64,000 nt of DNA from positions 1 to 64,000 of the forward strand of contig NZ_RCIH01000001.1 in NCBI RefSeq assembly GCF_003675855.1, written 5' to 3'. Source of the stretch: Halostella salina (GTDB lineage: Archaea > Halobacteriota > Halobacteria > Halobacteriales > Natronoarchaeaceae). Position numbers and translations under genes: made by a program. The notes under the pieces are model-generated. The model ran no database searches. It had not been told where the DNA came from and saw only the letters and a list, made by a program, of their open reading frames with translations. Positions 59,488-64,000 of this stretch are shown here, in pieces (position 1 is the first letter of the stretch; each line of letters begins with the position of its first letter).

Positions 59488-60717
59488 ATGCCAGACCTGA
59501 TCGTCCGGGACGCGTATCTCGCCGACCGGGACGCGGTGGTCGACATCGCCGTCGAGTCGGGCCGGATAGCCGCGATCGCGCCGGCGGTCGACGCGACCGC
59601 GCCGACGGAGGTCGACGCCGACGGCGGCCTCGTGTCGCCCGGACTCGTCGACAGTCACGTCCACCTCGACATGGCCGAGTCCGCGTCCGACGGGCGGCGG
59701 CCGCGCAACAACGACGGCGGGTTCGACCGCGACGACGTGATCCGGAAGACCGCGTCGTACTTCGAGGCGACGGACCCGGCGACGATCCGGTCGACGGTCC
59801 GGTCGGTCGGTGCCGAGGCCGTCGCCAACGGCGTCCTGCACGTCCGCACCCACGCGTACGTCGACGGAACGGTCGGCTCGGACGTCGTTCGAGCCGTACT
59901 GGACGCCCGCGAGGAACTCGCGGATCTGCTGGACATCGAGGTCGTCGCGTTCCCACAGCGGGGGATCGGCCGGGACGCGGGGTCCGAAGCCGCAGTCCGA
60001 GCGGCACTCGACGCGGGCGCTGACATCGTCGGCGGGCTCGACCCGGTGACGCGCAACGACGACCGGGCGGGCACCGTCCGGCGGTGGTTCGACATCGCCC
60101 GGGACCACGACGCCGACCTCGACGTCCACGTCCACGAGCCCGGGGAGACGGGCCTCCGGACGCTCGAACACGTCGCGAAGCAGGCGGTCGAACGCGACCA
60201 CCGGGACAGGGTGACCGCCAGCCACGCCTACGCGCTGGCGGATTCCGAGCCGGACCGGCTCGAAGCGCTGTTCGATACCTTCGATGAGGCGGGGCTGAGT
60301 CTGGTCACGTGTTATCAGAGCACGCCGGATGGAATGCCCCTGCGGGAGGCCCACGAGGCCGGCCTCACACTCGCACACGGGACGGACCAGGTCCACGACC
60401 TGTGGGGCGCACACGGGAACGTCGACGCGCTCGAGGCGATGCTGGTCGAGTCATTAAAGCTGCCGGCGTACTCGACGAACTCCGGCCTCGAAACGCTCTG
60501 GGCGCTGATCACGGCCCACGGCGGCGACCTCCTCGGCGTCGACGGCTACGGCGTCGCCACGGGAACGCCGGCGGACCTGGTCGTCCACGACGCCGCGTCC
60601 CCGCAGTGGGCGATCCTCGAAAACAGGCCGCCTGCGTACGTGCTCAAGGACGGCGTCGTCGTCGCGGCGGACGGCGAACTCTCCGACTCACACGACTGGA
60701 CATTCGGGCCGCGCTAA
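59488..60717 (+). CDS. Amidohydrolase family protein (cytosine-deaminase-like)
   Basis: The 409-residue protein has the metal motif GLVDSHVHLDMAES (about 53-66; HxH). LHVRTHAYVD and DVHVHEPGE supply further His ligands, and TASHAYAL and AHGTDQVHD contain the catalytic His/Asp. This is the amidohydrolase fold with a cytosine-deaminase-like order of motifs. It probably hydrolyses a cyclic amide or deaminates a pyrimidine-like base. It is monocistronic. ATG 59488. Confidence 0.88.
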   Translation: MPDLIVRDAYLADRDAVVDIAVESGRIAAIAPAVDATAPTEVDADGGLVSPGLVDSHVHLDMAESASDGRRPRNNDGGFDRDDVIRKTASYFEATDPATIRSTVRSVGAEAVANGVLHVRTHAYVDGTVGSDVVRAVLDAREELADLLDIEVVAFPQRGIGRDAGSEAAVRAALDAGADIVGGLDPVTRNDDRAGTVRRWFDIARDHDADLDVHVHEPGETGLRTLEHVAKQAVERDHRDRVTASHAYALADSEPDRLEALFDTFDEAGLSLVTCYQSTPDGMPLREAHEAGLTLAHGTDQVHDLWGAHGNVDALEAMLVESLKLPAYSTNSGLETLWALITAHGGDLLGVDGYGVATGTPADLVVHDAASPQWAILENRPPAYVLKDGVVVAADGELSDSHDWTFGPR

Positions 60718-61106
60718 TTCAGGTCCGCCCCGTCAGCCGTTGGGGTTCCTTCGAGGGCGGCCGTCCGTGGGACGACTTCGATGGCCGTCTCGGCCGCGAT
60801 GGCGGCCCCGCCGTCGACGCGCTCGACGCGCAGGACCACGTCCTCCGGGGTGGCACAGCCGCAACTCACGAACTCGTCCCACTCGTCGCCGACCGAGACG
60901 GGTCCCGCGTGGGCCCGTCGGAGGTACTGTCGGTACGTCCGCTCGGTCAGGTTCTCGCGGAGCCACTCGCCGTCGGCGACCCACCAGTCGCCGTCTGCAT
61001 CCGGGTCCGTCTCCGGGGGGCGAAAGGAGACCACGATCCGGTCGGCACCGTTCTCCACGGTCTCGGGGTCGGCCGTATTGACGCCGGGCGAGTCGCTCGT
61101 CCCCAT
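60714..61106 (-). CDS. Hypothetical protein of the sulfur cluster
   Basis: The 130-residue protein is acidic, with a central WWVADGEWLRENLTERTYRQYL and a possible metal/thiol site SCGCATPEDV (about 81-90). It overlaps the preceding 45-codon gene by 1 nt (TGATG), so it is translationally coupled. I recognise no family. The shared upstream motif at 61278 suggests common control with the regulator at 61369. Confidence 0.6.
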   Translation of the reverse strand: MGTSDSPGVNTADPETVENGADRIVVSFRPPETDPDADGDWWVADGEWLRENLTERTYRQYLRRAHAGPVSVGDEWDEFVSCGCATPEDVVLRVERVDGGAAIAAETAIEVVPRTAALEGTPTADGADLN

Positions 61107-61243
61107 CAGTCGTCCGCCCCCGTGTCGATCGATCCGGCCGGTTCCGGGCCGGACGCGTTCGGTTCGGGGTACGCCTCCACGTCGAGGACGGTCGTACTCC
61201 CCACGCCGGCGGCGGTGACCGCCTGCTGGTAGTCGCGGTCCAT
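61106..61243 (-). CDS. Short hypothetical protein
   Basis: The 45-residue product has MDRDYQQAVTAAGVGSTTVL followed by a Pro/Glu-rich tail. A TATA-like GTTATTTACG lies about 26 nt upstream of ATG 61243, matching a leaderless start. The TTTGGATAGA motif (61278-61296) lies just above it. It may be a real small protein or only the leader of the downstream gene. Confidence 0.5.
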   Translation of the reverse strand: MDRDYQQAVTAAGVGSTTVLDVEAYPEPNASGPEPAGSIDTGADD

Positions 61244-61277
61244 CACCGAGAGGTACGCGGCGTTCGTAAATAACACC

Positions 61278-61296
61278 TTTGGATAGAATATACAAT
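61278..61296 (-). promoter_or_regulatory. Shared upstream motif, copy 1
   Basis: TTTGGATAGAATATACAAT on the + strand lies 35 nt before the minus-strand start at 61243. It matches copies at 61812 and 62243 in the pattern TTTGnnTAGA...TACA. Confidence 0.5.
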
Positions 61297-61368
61297 ACTG
61301 CCGGGGCAGTCCCGTTGCGTCGGAACCCCGAACGGCGGAGGGAGCGAACCGGGGAGCAAGGCGGCCGG

Positions 61369-61773
61369 TTAGCCTTCGACCTGCGGTGTCCCCGCCTCCT
61401 CCTCCTCGTACTTCGTCTCGAACTCCTGAATGAGCTGGCCCATCTTGGCGTACCAGTCGTTGAGCAGCCGCTGCATGTTGTCCGCGATGTTGGCCGGGTC
61501 GGTCGGCTTGTACACGTGGTAGTAGCCGCCCTGTTCGTAGTTGACCTGCTCCTTCTGGATGAAGCCGGCCTGCAGAAGCCGCTGGACGGCGCGGTACGCG
61601 GTCGACCGCTCGCGGTCGACGGCCTCCCCGATCTCGTCGACGGTGAGCGGCTCGTCGGTGTCGACGAGCGCCTGAAACACCTCCCTGTCGAGTTGCTTGA
61701 GCCCGTGGAAGCATTCGAGCAGCCCCTCACACTCCATGTCACGCTGGAGCTGTTCGGACATCGAATCTGGCAT
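61369..61773 (-). CDS. TrmB/MarR-like HTH transcriptional regulator
   Basis: The protein (134 residues from Met 61773) has a winged helix at about 20-85 (FHGLKQLDREVFQALVDT, LTVDEIGEAVDRERSTAYRAV and RLLQAGFIQKEQ). A C-terminal helix with LLNDWYAKMGQLIQEFETKYEEE follows. The latter resembles dimerisation helices of TrmB-like proteins. It has its own copy of the shared upstream motif, so autoregulation is likely. It probably controls the TusA/DsrE cluster. An upstream Met at 61782 is possible. Confidence 0.82.
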   Translation of the reverse strand: MPDSMSEQLQRDMECEGLLECFHGLKQLDREVFQALVDTDEPLTVDEIGEAVDRERSTAYRAVQRLLQAGFIQKEQVNYEQGGYYHVYKPTDPANIADNMQRLLNDWYAKMGQLIQEFETKYEEEEAGTPQVEG

Positions 61774-61811
61774 TGTTCTCACCTCTCCGTTGACGCTACG
61801 CGGTTAAAAGA

Positions 61812-61832
61812 TTTGTGTAGAGAACGTACAAT
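61812..61832 (-). promoter_or_regulatory. Shared upstream motif, copy 2
   Basis: A TTTGTGTAGAGAACG-TACAAT element lies 39 nt before the regulator start at 61773 and above a TATA-like CTTTTAACC. Same pattern as 61278 and 62243. Confidence 0.5.
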
Positions 61833-61889
61833 CCTCTGCGAAGGCGCGGGCACGTGACGGAAAACGCTGCTGTGCGAAAGCGGCGGTCG

Positions 61890-62204
61890 TCACCCCACGG
61901 GAAGCAGCCGGACTGCGAGAAACCCGAGCGCGAGCAGCACACGCCGCAGGCCACCGGTCAGGTCGCGGCGGACGTCGAGCGCGACGACTCCGGCGACGAG
62001 TAGCGACGCCGCGACCGGGAACCACAGCCCGTCGACTCCGAGCGCCCGCTGCTCGACTCCGACGACGGATCCTGCCGTCCCATTTGGGCCGAGCGTCGCG
62101 AACTCGACGTTCGCGAGAACCGCGCCGACAGCCCCCGCCAGAAGCCGGACGCTGTGTCGCTCCGCCACGTCGGCGGCCGGCGTCGGAAAGTCGTCAGCGT
62201 TCAT
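61890..62204 (-). CDS. Small membrane protein of the sulfur cluster
   Basis: The 104-residue protein (from Met 62204) has about three hydrophobic stretches: RLLAGAVGAVLANVEF, WFPVAASLLVAGVVAL and VLLALGFLAVRLL. There is no signal for export and no family match. The third copy of the shared motif lies 39 nt upstream of this start, supporting 62204 over an earlier GTG at 62213. It may be a membrane partner for TusA/DsrE sulfur relay, by context only. Confidence 0.6.
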   Translation of the reverse strand: MNADDFPTPAADVAERHSVRLLAGAVGAVLANVEFATLGPNGTAGSVVGVEQRALGVDGLWFPVAASLLVAGVVALDVRRDLTGGLRRVLLALGFLAVRLLPVG

Positions 62205-62242
62205 GTCGTACACCCCCAGCTACCCGACGGATGTACAAAAGG

Positions 62243-62262
62243 TTTGTATAGAAATACATTTA
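62243..62262 (-). promoter_or_regulatory. Shared upstream motif, copy 3
   Basis: TTTGTATAGAAATACATTTA lies 39 nt above the membrane-protein start at 62204. The inner TTGTA...TACA halves are inverted. Confidence 0.5.
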
Positions 62263-62451
62263 CTACACAATATAGAAACGACAACCAGATCCGGGAAAGC
62301 GTCTTAAAGGCTCAAAAGCCGACTATGGCTCGAAAAATGGACTATCTGGCTGTCTGAATGTTCGCAGCACTCACAATAACCAACATTCTTTTGACCGCGG
62401 ATGCAATATTGTGCGATAGCTCCAATACGAATCAACGGAGCGGATCAACCA

Positions 62452-62697
62452 ATGAGTGCAGAATTCGACATCGCGGAGACGCTCGACGTGAAAGGTGCAT
62501 CGTGTCCCATGCCGGTCGTGCAGACGAAGACGGCGGTCGACGACATGGACGCCGGGGACGTGCTGGAAGTGCTGGCCACCGACCCCGGAAGTATGAGCGA
62601 CATCGACGGGTGGGCCGACGGTACTGACGGCGTCGAACTCGTTGACCAGGCGGAGGGCGACGACGTGTACAGATACTACGTGCGCAAGACGGAGTGA
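62452..62697 (+). CDS. tusA: TusA-like sulfur carrier protein
   Basis: The 81-residue protein begins with an acidic lead and has LDVKGASCPMPVVQTKTAV (about 11-29), which includes the TusA CPxP motif whose Cys carries persulfide. GDVLEVLATDPGSMSDIDGW is the typical beta-alpha core. It hands sulfur to a DsrE-type partner, encoded 2 nt downstream. ATG 62452 was chosen for the usual short acidic start. Confidence 0.9.
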   Translation: MSAEFDIAETLDVKGASCPMPVVQTKTAVDDMDAGDVLEVLATDPGSMSDIDGWADGTDGVELVDQAEGDDVYRYYVRKTE

Positions 62698-62699
62698 CG

Positions 62700-63278
62700 A
62701 TGAGCACGGAGACACCAGACGCGTCGGCCGAGGGCCCCCCCTCGCGCGCCGAACTCGCCGCACGCGTCGACGAACTGGAGGACGCACTCGCGGCGACCAC
62801 CGTGGAGAGCGAGGACGACAGCAGGAAGATGAGTATCATCGCCACGAAGGGGACCCTCGACATGGCGTACCCGCCGCTCATCCTTGCGAGCACCGCGGCC
62901 GCCTTCGGCTACGAGGTTACGGTCTTTCACACGTTCTGGGGGCTTGACATCCTCCACGAGGAGCGCTCGAAGGACCTCAAGCTGAGTTCGGTCGGAAACC
63001 CGAACATGCCCGTGCCGAACGCGGTCGCCGCGCTGCCGGGCATGGACCGCGTGACGACCAAGCTGATGGAAAAGCGGATCGCCGACAACGACACCGCCAC
63101 CATCGCGGAACTCATCGAGACGAGCCTCGACATGGGCGTGGAGTTCCAGGCCTGTCAGATGACTATCGACCTGCTGGACTACGACGAGGACGACTTCTAC
63201 GACGGCGTCACGACCGGTGTCGGCGCGGCGACGGCGCTGCAGGACATGGCCGAGGCCGATATCCAACTTCTCGTCTGA
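62700..63278 (+). CDS. DsrE/DsrF-like protein (DrsE_2 family)
   Basis: The 192-residue protein starts with an acidic coiled lead (about 1-35), then MSIIATKGTLDMAYPPLILASTAAAFGYEVTVFHTFWG (about 44-80, cited in parts). GMDRVTTKLMEKRIADND and FQACQMTIDLLDYDEDDFYDG (Cys about 145) match the DrsE_2 family. Such proteins relay sulfane sulfur, with Cys in the later helix as the likely persulfide site. It is directly co-transcribed with TusA, which supports a sulfur-transfer pair. Confidence 0.88.
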   Translation: MSTETPDASAEGPPSRAELAARVDELEDALAATTVESEDDSRKMSIIATKGTLDMAYPPLILASTAAAFGYEVTVFHTFWGLDILHEERSKDLKLSSVGNPNMPVPNAVAALPGMDRVTTKLMEKRIADNDTATIAELIETSLDMGVEFQACQMTIDLLDYDEDDFYDGVTTGVGAATALQDMAEADIQLLV

Positions 63279-63321
63279 ACGGACGATCCCGACGCGGCCA
63301 TATCGGACGAACTCGGCCGGG

Positions 63322-63489
63322 CTACCCGTCGACCGCAGCGTCGTAGTCGTCCGGAGCACCCGAGAAGAGCGTGATCGTGTCGTAGCCCAGCCAGACGATG
63401 ACGACGACCAGCACCGTCCGATCCCAGGGCTTACTCGTGCTGATCGCCCCCGACGCTCGCGGAGAACTCGTCGTCGGGGTGCCGTTCAC
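63322..63489 (-). CDS. Possible small single-helix membrane protein
   Basis: If started at GTG 63489 the product is 55 residues with a Ser/Thr-rich N-terminus and one membrane helix (DRTVLVVVIVWLGYDTITLFS). It ends DDYDAAVDG. It lies just after the truncated DUF389 frame and could also be the tail of a broken gene. I cannot assign a family. Confidence 0.35.
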   Translation of the reverse strand: MNGTPTTSSPRASGAISTSKPWDRTVLVVVIVWLGYDTITLFSGAPDDYDAAVDG

Positions 63490-63587
63490 CCACCAGCGGC
63501 GTCGTCTACATCCGCGAGGAACTCGTCGAGCGCTGTGAGGTCGCTTTCACGCTGTCCCTCGGGGATCAGTACCTGTACCAGACGCAT
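63486..63587 (-). pseudogene. TIGR00341/DUF389 protein, N-terminal fragment
   Basis: ATG 63587 reads MRLVQVLIPEGQRESDLTAL, then DEFLADVDDAAGG and a stop. The start matches the conserved N-terminus of haloarchaeal TIGR00341 (DUF389) membrane proteins, which run to several hundred residues. Only 33 codons remain, so the gene was truncated by a deletion. Sequence after it has no DUF389 features. Confidence 0.6.
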
Positions 63588-63733
63588 GGACGGCGTAGAT
63601 CGGAAGCGGGAATAAAGCCGACTGTGGCCGAGTAGCACCGTCCGCTCCGTCCGGACGAACGAAAAAAGCCCTCGGAGCGGAAACGGATCTGAATGGCCGT
63701 GGGGCCGCTTCGGGGTCCACTCCCGCTACTCGA

Positions 63734-64000
63734 TCAGGCAGCCATTTTCTCCGCGGCGAACTGCTCGCGGAGTTTCTCCTCGTCCTCGGCCGAGAGGTTC
63801 GTCTCCAGGATCTCGGGGCCGAACGGTTCGAGCGCATCGACGACGCGGTCGCGCTGGACGCTGCTCACGAGCATGAAAAGCGCGGACTCGCCGGGGTCTA
63901 TCTGTTCGCCAACCGCCTCGATGAACGAGTCGTCGATCCCGATGTCCGAAAACCGTCCGCCCAGCGCGCCACTCACCGCACCGACCGCCATCCCCAGCAC
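63734..64000 (-). CDS. DUF1269-family protein, C-terminal part (runs off the window)
   Basis: The last 88 residues of a DUF1269 protein are inside the window. A Gly-rich, membrane-inserted loop (MLGMAVGAVSGALGGRFSDI) leads to IDDSFIEAVGEQIDPGESALF and RDRVVDALEPFG. An amphipathic end with EEKLREQFAAEK follows. DUF1269 proteins have a glycine-zipper-like membrane part; the role is unknown. The real start is to the right of the window. Confidence 0.85.
   Translation of the reverse strand: MLGMAVGAVSGALGGRFSDIGIDDSFIEAVGEQIDPGESALFMLVSSVQRDRVVDALEPFGPEILETNLSAEDEEKLREQFAAEKMAA

Noticed and set aside
1-64000. CRISPR array
   Set aside because: No regularly spaced direct repeats of 24-37 nt were seen. 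The CARF-like gene stands alone.
1-64000. tRNA or rRNA genes
   Set aside because: I found no cloverleaf with conserved T-arm or CCA-proximal features and no rRNA-like stretch. A tRNA-finding program would be decisive.

Overview
The window is a high-GC, strongly acidic-protein stretch of a halophilic archaeon (class Halobacteria). Diagnostic genes are a TFIIB-type initiation factor, a bacterio-opsin-activator-type HTH_10 regulator, an LWR-salt protein, a TrmB-type regulator and many IS200/IS605-IS1341 elements with the haloarchaeal end motif. Many starts are leaderless with a TATA-like box about 26 nt upstream. No rRNA, tRNA or CRISPR array was seen.

From 1 to about 17 kb the region is accessory. 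It holds two genes of a conjugation or pilus-like module, a TumE/TumA-type toxin-antitoxin pair, an MntA antitoxin beside a broken HepT, a TFB gene, a degenerate tnpA/tnpB element, a MazEF pair and a tnpB split by one amber codon. From about 8.7 to 15.8 kb lies an AT-richer island with tail-fibre-like proteins (one carrying a run of 13 G), a glycosyltransferase, a sugar-nucleotide epimerase, two frameshifted genes and a 49-nt inverted repeat. A cold-shock protein and a SWIM zinc-finger protein close the region.

From 17 to 24 kb lies ordinary metabolic or stress DNA: an MhqO/MhqD-like quinone-detoxification pair, a CoA-binding protein, VOC, TetR, Nudix, GNAT, a TrmB regulator and an SMR efflux pump. 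From 24 to 44 kb it is mobile-element DNA again: an OB-fold protein with a palindrome-dense non-coding leader, two paralogous wHTH plus TumE-like pairs, VapBC, a SprT-like protease operon, a DUF234 ATPase, two TnpB elements (one with an AbrB-like companion gene, one with an atypical RuvC-II), a very large VirD4/HerA-like conjugation ATPase and an NrS-1-type primase-polymerase. A decayed Walker-A copy of the conjugation ATPase at 50.6 kb and a sprT tail at 43.7 kb indicate past recombination with this element type.

From 44 to 64 kb the DNA looks mostly chromosomal: a truncated methyltransferase, an MFS transporter, DoxX, two paralogous NosFY-like ABC export operons, several wHTH regulators, a cytochrome P450, a CARF-like HTH protein (HFX_2341/DUF6293 type) divergent from an ArsR-like gene, an amidohydrolase, and a TusA/DsrE sulfur-trafficking cluster in which three minus-strand genes share an upstream TTGTA..TACAA-type motif.
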